The notes beneath the pieces were generated by a model. It was not told the origin of the DNA and made no database searches. It saw nothing but the letters and a program-made list of their open reading frames with translations. 64,000 nucleotides of DNA from Bacillota bacterium (GTDB lineage Bacteria; Bacillota; Clostridia; Caldicoprobacterales; DTU083), in NCBI GenBank assembly GCA_029549985.1, contig JAKPIB010000017.1, positions 90,401 through 154,400 on the forward strand, in the 5' to 3' direction. Shown here piece by piece: positions 1 through 7,365 of the stretch; within the stretch, counting starts at the first letter, position 1, and every line of letters starts with the position of its first letter. A program made the translations under genes and the position numbers.

Positions 1-588
1 ATCAGGAGGACAAAACGCCGGATGGACACCGTTTGAGATGACGTGCAGCCGTGATCTATACCCATGGTTTCGAAGCTGGGCGGCAATAAACTTCGAGGGG
101 CAGTGGATATGGGTAAACCTGCGGTAGAAAAGCAGGTAAAACATGAAATATACCAGGTGTCCAACCAGGGGGACCGATTTAAGGCCTATGTTGTAGGTGA
201 TGTTTTCAGGCTGTATGTGGAATGCAGCGATAGCAGGGATGTTCATCCGCCTGGCAGCTTTCTGCGCTGAACGTCCAAGGGCCCAGGGCTGATAGATATG
301 CACTACATCTGACCCCGATATCGCCTTTTCCAGGATGGACCGAACCGGCTTTGCGAAGAGCGTATTCTGCTTATGGGCCAGCCTGCTTGCGATAGGGATC
401 TTAAACTCAGGCAGATAGAACATTTCAAAACCGGTATTCTGGTCTTTGCCGCTTTTGGCAGGGTCACCGCATGTGAGTATGCGGATCTGGTGGCCGCGCC
501 GCGCCAATACTTCTGCGAACCGCATAGCTGAAATGGTGGTCCCGTTGTTGTTTATATTAAAGGTATCATTCACGAGTGTAATAACCAT
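1..588 (-). CDS. Glycosyltransferase family 4 protein, N-terminal part (runs off the window)
   Basis: The minus strand is open from the ATG at 588 to the window edge, giving the first 196 residues of a protein. It begins MVITLVNDTFNINNNGTT and continues with ISAMRFAEVLARRGHQ and RILTCGDP, the usual N-terminal Rossmann half of GT-B, family 4 glycosyltransferases that move a sugar from a nucleotide-sugar. The stretch ending in VISNGVHPAF is the hinge where the C-terminal donor domain would begin; that domain and any catalytic glutamate lie outside the window. A GAGGAGTGAGG ribosome binding site precedes the start. Acceptor and product cannot be told; membrane glycolipid or cell-wall polymer synthesis is typical of the family. 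Confidence 0.85.
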   Translation of the reverse strand, partial: MVITLVNDTFNINNNGTTISAMRFAEVLARRGHQIRILTCGDPAKSGKDQNTGFEMFYLPEFKIPIASRLAHKQNTLFAKPVRSILEKAISGSDVVHIYQPWALGRSAQKAARRMNIPAIAAFHIQPENITYNIGLKSVPLVGHLVYFMFYLLFYRRFTHIHCPSKFIAAQLRNHGYRSRLHVISNGVHPAFCPPD

Positions 589-655
589 AGGATACCTCAC
601 TCCTCTTTCTTAAACAGCTGGTGCTTGTCTTTCCGTGAATACACTCATCTACCTT

Positions 656-684
656 TATATATATTTTAGCAGAAAAATCGTCAA
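656..684 (-). promoter_or_regulatory. Candidate sigma-A promoter of the glycosyltransferase gene
   Basis: On the minus strand TTGACG (684-679) is followed after 17 bases by TATATA (661-656). It lies about 70 bases upstream of the glycosyltransferase ATG at 588. Confidence 0.55.
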
Positions 685-805
685 AAGTTAAGATATTTTA
701 AGAATCTCACAAACATTTTCATATGATGACTGCATGCCTCGATCAGGTTAGTGCCATGTGGAACGTGTGCTACTATAATGTATGATATACATTTGGAAAT
801 ATGAC

Positions 806-824
806 GAGCTGTTTAAATCAGCTC
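806..824. repeat. Small perfect inverted repeat upstream of the eam promoter
   Basis: GAGCTG and CAGCTC flank a 7-base AT spacer, just upstream of the -35 box at 831. It could be an operator or a weak hairpin; nothing in the sequence decides. The rest of 589-830 is AT-rich and shows no gene. Confidence 0.35.
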
Positions 825-830
825 TATAAG

Positions 831-859
831 TTGACTGGCCAGCCGGAAAACGATACAAT
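831..859 (+). promoter_or_regulatory. Sigma-A promoter for the c-di-AMP riboswitch and eam transcript
   Basis: TTGACT (831-836) and TACAAT (854-859) are separated by 17 bases. The expected start, near 866, lies about 55 bases before the riboswitch core, so this promoter would transcribe the leader and then the aminomutase gene. Confidence 0.75.
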
Positions 860-920
860 AAAATACACACATGGTGGCTAATCAGCATATAACAATTACA
901 TACTCATATATACCTGAACC

Positions 921-1062
921 ATAAGCGCTGAATTTCTGTGTAGACAGGATACGGGGGAACCATTTTTGGGGTGAATCCGGGCTCTCACACGCCGGGAGAT
1001 CGGTAGGGCTAATTCCTTTCGGTCCGAATCCGTCAGCTAACCTCGGAAGCTTTGAAGGGATA
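921..1062 (+). promoter_or_regulatory. ydaO/yuaA-type cyclic di-AMP riboswitch
   Basis: The segment carries the conserved ydaO blocks in the right order: GCGCTGAAT near 925, CGGGGGAACC (952-961), GGGGTGAATCC (968-978), GCCGGGAGA (991-999), GGTAGGGC (1002-1009), then GGTCCGAATCC (1021-1031), GTCAGCTAACCTCG (1032-1045) and a closing GAAGGGA. This class binds c-di-AMP and normally acts as an OFF switch by favouring a downstream terminator. A strong intrinsic terminator follows at 1081 and the aminomutase gene starts at 1144. I recognised it from the consensus; a covariance-model search would settle its exact ends. Confidence 0.9.
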
Positions 1063-1080
1063 AGGTGATATTTTGCATTT

Positions 1081-1116
1081 AAAGCGGTCTTCACAGTCAG
1101 TGAGACCGCTTTTTAA
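1081..1116 (+). terminator. Riboswitch-controlled intrinsic terminator
   Basis: AAAGCGGTCT pairs with AGACCGCTTT and the stem continues through CAC/GTG with one bulged T; a short T run follows. It sits between the riboswitch core and the eam ribosome binding site, as expected for transcriptional OFF control. Confidence 0.85.
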
Positions 1117-1143
1117 ATAATCTAAATGGAGGTGTTATCCCAT

Positions 1144-2379
1144 ATGGGACATTTCACTGCAAAACCGGCTTTTCAAGCCAGGACCGACAGGTTTGACAAA
1201 TTAAAGGATTCCATAGCGGATTACCTTCAGTGCAAGGACAAAATACTGACAGGCCTTGATGATGAGGAGCGTATTGGGGCCCAGAAAAGAAAGATAATGG
1301 ACCGGCTGGGGGCCACCGAAGAGCAGTGGAACGACTACAGATGGCAGCTGGCCAACCGGTTTACCGATATTGACGATTTTGCCGACCTTATCGGAGTATC
1401 ACCTGAAGCCGCAGCGAAAATCAAAGAGGTTGGCACGACCTATCGCTATGCCATATCACCCTACTACCTGTCGCTGATCGACCCTGAGGATCCAGCCTGC
1501 CCTATCAGGCGGCAGGCGGTACCATCGCCGGAGGAGCTCGATCCTGACGGAGACCTCGATCCAATGGACGAGGCCGGCTGGACTCCTGTTGACCTTGTAA
1601 CGAGAAGGTATCCGGACCGCCTGATCATAAAGGTCACGAACGTGTGCGGGATGTACTGCCGTTTTTGCCAAAGGCGGCGCCTGATCGGAGAAACGGACAC
1701 CCATGCGCCCTGGGACCAGATCAAGCAGGCCATCGAATACGTGAGAGAACACGAGGAGATCCGGGATGTGCTGATCACGGGCGGAGACGCATTCATGCTC
1801 AGTGATAGCATGATCGAAAGGCTGCTTATATCACTTAGAGAGATCGACCACGTGGAGATCATAAGATTCGGGACTCGGACACCCGTTACCCTTCCCCAGC
1901 GCATCACTGAAAATCTGGTAAATATACTGAAGAAATATCATCCGGTTTATGTAAACACACATTTCAACAGTACGCGGGAAATCACCAGGGAATCAAAGGA
2001 GGCCTGCGAACGGCTGGCTAATGCGGGCATCCCCCTTGGAAACCAGATGGTGCTGCTGAACGGGGTCAACAACGATCCACACATAGTGAGAAAGCTGAAC
2101 CAAAGCCTTCTGAAGATCCGGGTCAAGCCCTACTATATCTTCCACCCAAAGACGATCAAGGGTACTTCGCATTTTTGGGTCCGCATCGAAGACGGCATGG
2201 AGATAATGGAGTCCTTGAGGGGGCGTACATCGGGCATGGCGATCCCCGCATACATCGTCAACGGGCCGGGCGGCCTCGGGAAAACCCCGATCCTGCCCAA
2301 TTACCTGATGTACCTCGGGACTGAAAAGGCGGTATTCCGCAACTGGGAAGGCAAGCTCTTTGAGATAGAAAATAAATAA
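1144..2379 (+). CDS. eam: Glutamate 2,3-aminomutase (KamA-family radical SAM/PLP enzyme)
   Basis: A 411-residue KamA-family enzyme. The radical-SAM cluster is CGMYCRFC (Cys168, Cys172, Cys175 from this start) and the PLP lysine is Lys380 in GPGGLGKTP. In lysine 2,3-aminomutase two aspartates (Asp293, Asp330 in the C. subterminale enzyme) hold the substrate side-chain amine. Here the aligned residues are Lys336 (IFHPKTIKG) and Asn373 (IVNGPGG), the pair reported for glutamate 2,3-aminomutase. The enzyme should therefore turn L-glutamate into beta-glutamate, a compatible solute. Start: GGAGGTG (1128-1134) stands 9 bases before the ATG at 1144, while an in-frame ATG at 1126 precedes that site, so 1144 is preferred. 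It lies under a c-di-AMP riboswitch and is followed 16 bases later by a membrane protein gene. No beta-lysine acetyltransferase gene is nearby, which also argues against a beta-lysine pathway. Confidence 0.85.
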   Translation: MGHFTAKPAFQARTDRFDKLKDSIADYLQCKDKILTGLDDEERIGAQKRKIMDRLGATEEQWNDYRWQLANRFTDIDDFADLIGVSPEAAAKIKEVGTTYRYAISPYYLSLIDPEDPACPIRRQAVPSPEELDPDGDLDPMDEAGWTPVDLVTRRYPDRLIIKVTNVCGMYCRFCQRRRLIGETDTHAPWDQIKQAIEYVREHEEIRDVLITGGDAFMLSDSMIERLLISLREIDHVEIIRFGTRTPVTLPQRITENLVNILKKYHPVYVNTHFNSTREITRESKEACERLANAGIPLGNQMVLLNGVNNDPHIVRKLNQSLLKIRVKPYYIFHPKTIKGTSHFWVRIEDGMEIMESLRGRTSGMAIPAYIVNGPGGLGKTPILPNYLMYLGTEKAVFRNWEGKLFEIENK

Positions 2380-2395
2380 ACTAGCACTGGGGATA

Positions 2396-4045
2396 ATGCT
2401 GCTGATCCCGATGCTTGCAGTGCTCCTGGCGGTCATCATATCACCGATTGCAGGCATGCTTAGCCGTTCCCTGACCGATTATAACATTATAGATCCGCCG
2501 CGTTTTATCGGGCTGGAAAACTACATCGAATTATTTAAAAATGATGATATTTTTACTATAGCTTTGGCCAACACCTTTGGACTTGCTTTGCTGACCGCAT
2601 CGATCTCAGGGACATTGGCATATGCGCTATCACTGTTGTTAAGAAAGGCACACAGGGCCATCAGGTATATAGTCATCCTGGTCTTTGACCTGGTTTCGCT
2701 TTATATGCTGACAGGCGACGCTCTTAATTTTCTCCTTGACAGTGACCGCCATGGCTTGCTCAACTACCTGCTGATGGACCTTAGTATCATCAAGGAGCCT
2801 GTTCAGTTTTTGCTAAAATATGTTTGGCAGATACATCTGTTGTATATGTGCCTTATACTGTTCGGCCCCATGCTCACTGTACTGAGCCTTGTAAAAATGC
2901 GAAAGGTCCGGGGAAATTCGTTTCTGCAGCTTTTGCTCCCGCTGGAAAGCAGCCTGCACGTCTACCTGGCCGGAGCCCTGCCCTTGCTGCTGATGCCTTT
3001 ATGCAGAAATGCATCCTTGTCTGCCTTCGGGCCCGTCTCTCTTGACTACGCAGCCCATACGATCATGGGGCATTATATCAATCAATACGCGACTCTGTTG
3101 CAGGCCGGCTATGCTTCGGCGGTTGGCATAGCATCACTGCTTTTGACCGGAGCGTATCTGATCATACTCATAGCGATAAGCTGCGGAATAATGCATTTGG
3201 TGGCACTGTTGAAGCGGGGAATCAAATCAAGACAAGGCAATACGGAAATGCAGCCAGGTCCGGCCGGAGATCTCGCCCCAAATATAGTTGGGATCGTGAT
3301 GATCTTCATAGGTCTTGTTTTCCTGTTCCCGTTTTTCCTGGTGCTGATGACCTCATTCAAGGATGTCTCTGATTTGCTTATGTATCCTCCGACGATCATG
3401 CCCAGAAAGCCGACCCTTATAAACTATATCGACCTGTTCACGAACAGCTTTGACGGCTATCCCTTCTCAGGCTTGCTGGTCAGTATGTTGGCAGTTCCCT
3501 TCCTGCCTGCCCTTGCAGTGACATTGGTGAGCACTGTCTCGGCGTTTGGCGCTGCCTATTATGAATATAAGGGCCGCCGGCCGCTTTATGCGCTTATACT
3601 GGCAAGCTTTATGCTGCTGCCGACCGCTATGCTGCCTGATTATAGCAATCGTCTTATATATAACAATGACATGCTGCTTGGCTTTTATGCGGCATTTTTC
3701 AGCGCAGCCCCGCTTATAGGCTTAGCCTGGTTCAAGTCGGTTATCGATAGGGCAAGACAAACCGGTACCGGCTTGTTTAAGGCGGTCCTGCTAAACTCTA
3801 TCCCTGTGATTTTAGTGACCTATCTTATGTGCTACATAAGCCCCTTCGCAAATGACTTATCATTAAAACAGACTGGTTTCACATTGTATTCGAGCATCGT
3901 AGAGTCGTCCACAGTCGCGAATAGAGGTATCGTTACGGCTTCCTGGGTGATAAGATCAGGAATCGCTTCCCTGTTCCTCCTGGCAGCCTTCCTGACCGCG
4001 GTCAAATTTTCCCCCCGAAAAGGAAGGGAGCAGGACAGGATCTAG
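2396..4045 (+). CDS. Fused MalF/MalG-like ABC permease pair with degenerate coupling loops
   Basis: A 549-residue polytopic membrane protein. The first half has the signature of sugar-ABC permease 1 proteins (SRSLTDYNIIDPPRFIGLENY near residue 25, then IELFKND). After about residue 290 a second unit begins with the permease-2 signature (FPFFLVLMTSFKDVSD, then PPTIMPRKPTLINY). Both halves lack a recognisable EAA-type loop that would dock an ATPase; the corresponding places read FLQLLLPLESSL and LFKAVLLNSIPVIL. No binding protein or sugar-type ATPase gene is nearby. It follows eam closely and should share its riboswitch-controlled transcript, so a role with a compatible solute is possible but unproven. 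The start is uncertain: the ATG has only a weak GGGGAT upstream, and the frame is open back to 2369. Confidence 0.65.
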   Translation: MLLIPMLAVLLAVIISPIAGMLSRSLTDYNIIDPPRFIGLENYIELFKNDDIFTIALANTFGLALLTASISGTLAYALSLLLRKAHRAIRYIVILVFDLVSLYMLTGDALNFLLDSDRHGLLNYLLMDLSIIKEPVQFLLKYVWQIHLLYMCLILFGPMLTVLSLVKMRKVRGNSFLQLLLPLESSLHVYLAGALPLLLMPLCRNASLSAFGPVSLDYAAHTIMGHYINQYATLLQAGYASAVGIASLLLTGAYLIILIAISCGIMHLVALLKRGIKSRQGNTEMQPGPAGDLAPNIVGIVMIFIGLVFLFPFFLVLMTSFKDVSDLLMYPPTIMPRKPTLINYIDLFTNSFDGYPFSGLLVSMLAVPFLPALAVTLVSTVSAFGAAYYEYKGRRPLYALILASFMLLPTAMLPDYSNRLIYNNDMLLGFYAAFFSAAPLIGLAWFKSVIDRARQTGTGLFKAVLLNSIPVILVTYLMCYISPFANDLSLKQTGFTLYSSIVESSTVANRGIVTASWVIRSGIASLFLLAAFLTAVKFSPRKGREQDRI

Positions 4046-4362
4046 ACATTTTCAACCAGCCTTTTGAAGAGCTCCACCGCCCCGTTTATGTCCTTTTCAT
4101 CCGGGTGCCCTTTGGCGATCCCCCCGAACAGCTTGAACGGGCCGAAGGTGTCATAGCCCCTGCAGCAATATGTTCCAAGCAGGCTGCATGACTTATCCCT
4201 TACGATCCGTTTCACTTTCCTTGTATAATCCGTAGTATTTGAACCGCAGGTATATATGAGGAAAACCCTCTTGCCTGGGGGCAGGTTGTTCCTTGCAAAG
4301 TCCATGACTGCCTTGCTGAACCTACTGAAATATACGCCGGATGCAAAGCCTATAAGAGAATA
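4042..4362 (-). pseudogene. Flavodoxin-family gene, 3' remnant
   Basis: The frame encodes the C-terminal part of a flavodoxin-like protein: YSLIGFASGVYFSRFSKAV, then PPGKRVFLIYTCGSN, CSLLGTYCCRGYDTFGPF and KGHPDEKDINGAVEL. The N-terminal strand and phosphate-binding loop are missing: a stop codon (4365-4363) directly precedes Tyr, and beyond it the sequence turns into an AT-rich islet. An ATG at 4305 could still start an 87-residue product, but without the FMN phosphate loop it would not bind flavin normally. The stop overlaps the end of the convergent permease gene. Confidence 0.7.
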
Positions 4363-4393
4363 TTATTCCTTTTGAATATTATTACTTTTAAAC

Positions 4394-4421
4394 TAAAAAA
4401 AAGAGTATTTTACTACTCTTT
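4394..4421 (-). terminator. Terminator of the 86-residue islet gene
   Basis: On the minus strand AAAGAGTA and TACTCTTT form a stem followed by a T run; the stem begins at the stop codon of the small gene. Confidence 0.7.
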
Positions 4422-4681
4422 TATTTTAGTATTTCATGCTCAAATATACTAAATTTTCCCAAATTCAATTTTCTGCACCAATATTCAATTCTTTCATCAA
4501 CTTCTTCTTCTGAATATTTCTTATCTTCCAATATTTGACAATACTTTTCTTCTTCTTCATCAAAGCCTATTCCTAAATCCCTTATAATACCTATTTTTTC
4601 ACCCTCTGCCGTTTTTATTTTAGCAACGTAAAGATTTTTTGTTTTAGTGTCGTCAAGGTCAATTACTATCATGTTTTTCAT
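4421..4681 (-). CDS. Small acidic protein of unknown function (86 aa)
   Basis: I do not recognise this protein. It begins MKNMIVIDLDDTKTKN, has the acidic stretch FDEEEEKYCQ and a charged helical C-terminal half with two Cys residues (positions 49 and 69), and has no signal peptide or membrane segment. AAAGGAG stands before the ATG and a terminator overlaps the stop, so it is a self-contained unit. Codon use is strongly AT-rich, unlike its neighbours, which suggests recent transfer. It could be a mobile-element cargo or a phage-type small protein; the sequence gives no further clue. Confidence 0.6.
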   Translation of the reverse strand: MKNMIVIDLDDTKTKNLYVAKIKTAEGEKIGIIRDLGIGFDEEEEKYCQILEDKKYSEEEVDERIEYWCRKLNLGKFSIFEHEILK

Positions 4682-4714
4682 AATCGTTTCTCCTTTCTTT
4701 TTTTATTTTTTATA

Positions 4715-4774
4715 TCATAAATGTAAGCTGACAGGTCTGCCTTCCTGCATTCGGCCGCATCGATCAACCTTCAT
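4715..4774 (-). pseudogene. Possible orphaned 5' end of the interrupted flavodoxin gene
   Basis: A perfect GGAGGTG (4787-4781) precedes an ATG at 4774 that opens a frame of only 19 codons (MKVDRCGRM...) before a TGA at the edge of the AT-rich islet. Such a strong site in front of so short a frame suggests the start of a truncated gene, most simply the flavodoxin whose 3' part lies at 4042-4362. The first residues do not clearly match a flavodoxin strand, so this is an inference. Confidence 0.3.
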
Positions 4775-4829
4775 AAGAACACCTCCGCCCAAGTACTTAC
4801 TAAAGCTAAAGTTTATCGTCAGATGACCT

Positions 4830-5921
4830 TTATATAAGTCCCTCCAGGTATTCAACTATGTCTCTGGCCTTAGGCGGGCAACCCCTGACGCATTTGTCAA
4901 ATCCTGAGGCGCATGCGCCGATGCCTATCCCGTCCAGCTTCTTGTTTCTGAAGTTCTGGCCTATGTACAATTTGTCCTCTAACCTGCTCAGCAAACCCCT
5001 TTCATCCAGTCTCTCCAGCGCATAAATCAGGCTCCCATAGCAGGCTGAGCAGGCGCTGTCTTCGACTATATGCCGGGCTAAGTACCGGACCCTTCTCGAA
5101 GGTGTTATTTTTCTAATGCCCTCATCCTTGTTCAGCTCGACTATATCGGCCTTTTCCAGATCTGATGAGCCGGCTCCGATTTGCTCAGCCATGCTTATAT
5201 ACGGGACTTCCTCTATGCTATAGCCTATCAGGTGGGCTGCGTATGAGTCGACCAGCACGGGATCCTTGCCCGCGATGATCCTGTTCATCTGGACCGGATT
5301 GCCGCCCTCCTCAAAATTGAGGTCTCCGTTCATGCCATCTACGATTATGAGGTCTTGTCTTATGAGCTTGTTCAAATATGCTATGGGCTTGTGCAAACCC
5401 ATGGTGTGGAACCGTCTCTTCTCGGAATCGGGAATGCAGCCCTTCAGGTTCTTCAGGGCGCAGGTCAGGTTGGTCTGGCAGTGGCCCTTGAGGACCGGTA
5501 CATTGATCAGATAATCGACCTTTGCCGCATACTCGCAGATGCTTATGGTCATGCCGCCGGTTTCAACCGGCCTTGAACTGTCCCTCTGGAGATCGACCAG
5601 GGGGACTCCGTATTCCTTCGACAGGTCCTCATACCCGCATACTCTAAAGGCTTCCCCTGTCCTGCCTCCTACCCAGGAGCCCTCCATGATGACTATGTTG
5701 TCGTGCCCCTTTGATTTGAGGTATTCGATGATACCTGCCACTATTTCGGGTGAGGTCGTTGCGCCCGAGCTTGCTGGCTTTGCCACAACGAGATTGGGCT
5801 TGATGCCGATAAGGGCATTATCCCCTATTTCCTTCTCAGGCTTTATGGCTTCCAGCACCTCCATGACCATTTGCTTCGGACTATCTCCGTAAATGACCCG
5901 GATCCAATTCCTATCGAGCAT
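4830..5921 (-). CDS. DUF362 domain protein with C-terminal cysteine cluster
   Basis: A 363-residue member of the DUF362 family, seen in segments such as ALIGIKPNLVVAKPASSG, IVIMEGSWVGG, YLINVPVLKGHCQTNLTCALKN, LIIVDGMNGDLNFEEGG and VQMNRIIAGKDPVLVDSYA. The family is common in anaerobes and often carries ferredoxin-like or other Fe-S segments; its reaction is generally unknown. Here the C-terminus has CSACYGSL and GIGACASGFDKCVRGCPPKA, six cysteines that could hold an Fe-S cluster. The start at 5921 is preferred because AAAGGAG lies 8-9 bases upstream; an in-frame ATG at 5945 has a poorer site. It is transcribed away from the neighbouring Cys-rich gene. Confidence 0.75.
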   Translation of the reverse strand: MLDRNWIRVIYGDSPKQMVMEVLEAIKPEKEIGDNALIGIKPNLVVAKPASSGATTSPEIVAGIIEYLKSKGHDNIVIMEGSWVGGRTGEAFRVCGYEDLSKEYGVPLVDLQRDSSRPVETGGMTISICEYAAKVDYLINVPVLKGHCQTNLTCALKNLKGCIPDSEKRRFHTMGLHKPIAYLNKLIRQDLIIVDGMNGDLNFEEGGNPVQMNRIIAGKDPVLVDSYAAHLIGYSIEEVPYISMAEQIGAGSSDLEKADIVELNKDEGIRKITPSRRVRYLARHIVEDSACSACYGSLIYALERLDERGLLSRLEDKLYIGQNFRNKKLDGIGIGACASGFDKCVRGCPPKARDIVEYLEGLI

Positions 5922-5995
5922 CGAAACCCGCTCCTTTGCCTGCATTTCTTCCTTCGCCAGTAATTCTGCCTGAATCCTGGTGATTCCTGCTTGTG

Positions 5996-6024
5996 TTGAA
6001 ACACATATCTGTTTTTACTATAAT
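5996..6024 (+). promoter_or_regulatory. Sigma-A promoter of the Cys-rich mini-protein gene
   Basis: TTGAAA (5996-6001) and a perfect TATAAT (6019-6024) are spaced by 17 bases, 35 bases before the ATG at 6059. Confidence 0.75.
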
Positions 6025-6058
6025 TATCATGTAGATTATAAATTCCGGGGGGTTTAAA

Positions 6059-6250
6059 ATGGCTTGCAATAATACTATAAAGTGCACATGTACATATACC
6101 TCATGCTCCCGTCACGGCAAGTGCTGTGAATGCGTTGCATACCACCGCAGGAGCGGAGAAGTGCCGGGTTGCTTCTTTTCCGCATCCGGTGAAAAGACTT
6201 ATGACAGGTCGATCGATAACCTTTATCAGGATCATAAAAAGAGCCGCTAA
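6059..6250 (+). CDS. Cys-rich small protein, DUF6485-like
   Basis: A 63-residue protein with seven cysteines in its first 40 residues ([21 protein letters not shown], then EVPGCFF). The pattern C-x-C-x4-C-x5-CC-x-C-x3-H with a later GCFF matches small DUF6485-type proteins of clostridia as I recall them, probably metal-binding. It stands alone, with a near-consensus promoter, a G-rich ribosome binding site and its own terminator, so it is a real and probably well expressed gene. Function is unknown. Confidence 0.75.
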   Translation: MACNNTIKCTCTYTSCSRHGKCCECVAYHRRSGEVPGCFFSASGEKTYDRSIDNLYQDHKKSR

Positions 6251-6256
6251 ACACTC

Positions 6257-6295
6257 ACCCCCCTTCCCTGATACAGGGCAAGGGGGGCGTTTTAT
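6257..6295 (+). terminator. Terminator of the Cys-rich gene
   Basis: CCCCCCTT/AAGGGGGG with an inner CCCTG/CAGGG stem and an ATA loop, followed by CGTTTTAT. Seven bases after the stop codon. Confidence 0.85.
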
Positions 6296-6311
6296 ACAGA
6301 TGCGCTTATAT

Positions 6312-7340
6312 CTATTTGATCCCTGTTATCATAGGATCAAGCTCTATTGGAGCCTCAAGCTCCGTCACTACCTTTACGACTTTTCTGACCGCTTCATCGA
6401 CCGACTCAAGGTCCGACGGCCGGTCATCGGCTGCATATGAATCAAACAGCCTTGCAGCAGCCATGCTCCCGCTGTAAGTCGCCACCACTTCTTTGAACCC
6501 TATCTCCTTGAGCCATGAAACCAGGGTCCTGCCTGAAGGGTGAATGGTCTTGCATACCTGGGCACTGGTTATAATGCCTTTTATCCCTTCCAGGAAATGC
6601 TCGGTAACATGTCTGAAGCTGACCTCTCCGTCTACAGACAGCTTTTCTTTGAGCTCTTTTTCCGGTATGGCTATCGTCAGTCCGTACTGGAGGGCATATT
6701 CATGCTCCGGGTCCCTTTTGTACAAGATCAGCTTGCTCCTGTCCCCAGCCAGGCCGAATATCCATATGTCGTATTCCAAACCGCCCTTGTACTCACCCAA
6801 GGTTTCATAAAAGATCCTGATCCGCCCTCCCGGCTTCAGCACCCTGTACAATTCGCTCAAGGTTTGTTTCGGGTCCGGGGTCTGCTCTATCGAGGATGCG
6901 GCCATGATACCGTCAAAGCTGTCGTCCTCAAAAGGCAGCCTGGACCCGGATCTATAGGAGACAAACCGCGCATTACTGATCCCGAGCCTTCTGGCGTTTT
7001 CGATGCAGGTCTCAACGCGTTTCGGTGATGAGTCGACACCTACTACCTCTTTTACAAAGGGGGCGACCAACAATGATGGCCATCCGTCTCCCGGCCCGAA
7101 ATCCAGCAGCCTTTTCCCTTCTCCCCTGGTAGTGTACAGGAAATCATACAGGCTCCCCCTGTCGCTCCAGTGCCATCTCACGGCGGCATCGAAGGGCTGA
7201 TATATGACCGGCAGGCTGTATGCCGACTGCGACTCCATGTCATTGTAAATAAGGTCTTCTGTTGTACAGGCCTTCGGATCCAATTCTTTCTCTATCCAGC
7301 TGAAAATATCCCCTGTGCGATCATTACCCTTGTCCGCCAT
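6312..7340 (-). CDS. Class I SAM-dependent methyltransferase
   Basis: A 342-residue protein with a Methyltransf_11-type core. Motif I is LLDFGPGDGWPSLL (about residue 78), followed by VVGVDSSPKRVE (acidic ribose-binding end of strand 2), LPFEDDSFDGIMAASSIEQ (motif IV region) and LYRVLKPGGRIRIFYE. The N-terminal 70 and C-terminal 130 residues do not point to a known substrate. It lies 25 bases downstream of the XRE/TPR regulator gene and is probably co-transcribed with it, so the regulator may control it. Confidence 0.8.
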   Translation of the reverse strand: MADKGNDRTGDIFSWIEKELDPKACTTEDLIYNDMESQSAYSLPVIYQPFDAAVRWHWSDRGSLYDFLYTTRGEGKRLLDFGPGDGWPSLLVAPFVKEVVGVDSSPKRVETCIENARRLGISNARFVSYRSGSRLPFEDDSFDGIMAASSIEQTPDPKQTLSELYRVLKPGGRIRIFYETLGEYKGGLEYDIWIFGLAGDRSKLILYKRDPEHEYALQYGLTIAIPEKELKEKLSVDGEVSFRHVTEHFLEGIKGIITSAQVCKTIHPSGRTLVSWLKEIGFKEVVATYSGSMAAARLFDSYAADDRPSDLESVDEAVRKVVKVVTELEAPIELDPMITGIK

Positions 7341-7365
7341 ATACTGCTCCTCTCCATGGTATTGC

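Larger units (their letters stand above)
4363..4725. other. AT-rich foreign islet interrupting the flavodoxin locus
   Basis: Base composition falls sharply here compared with both flanks, and the islet holds one small gene with its own ribosome binding site and terminator. It separates the flavodoxin remnant from what may be the original gene start near 4774. I found no transposase and no clear terminal repeats or target duplications, so the mode of insertion is unknown. Confidence 0.55.

Noticed and set aside
882..1094. Open frame of 70 codons on the minus strand
   Set aside because: It lies across the c-di-AMP riboswitch and its terminator, has no ribosome binding site and no recognisable protein.
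1456..1907. Long minus-strand frames inside the aminomutase gene
   Set aside because: They are shadows of the real plus-strand gene, which has the radical-SAM and PLP motifs; they lack ribosome binding sites and family resemblance.
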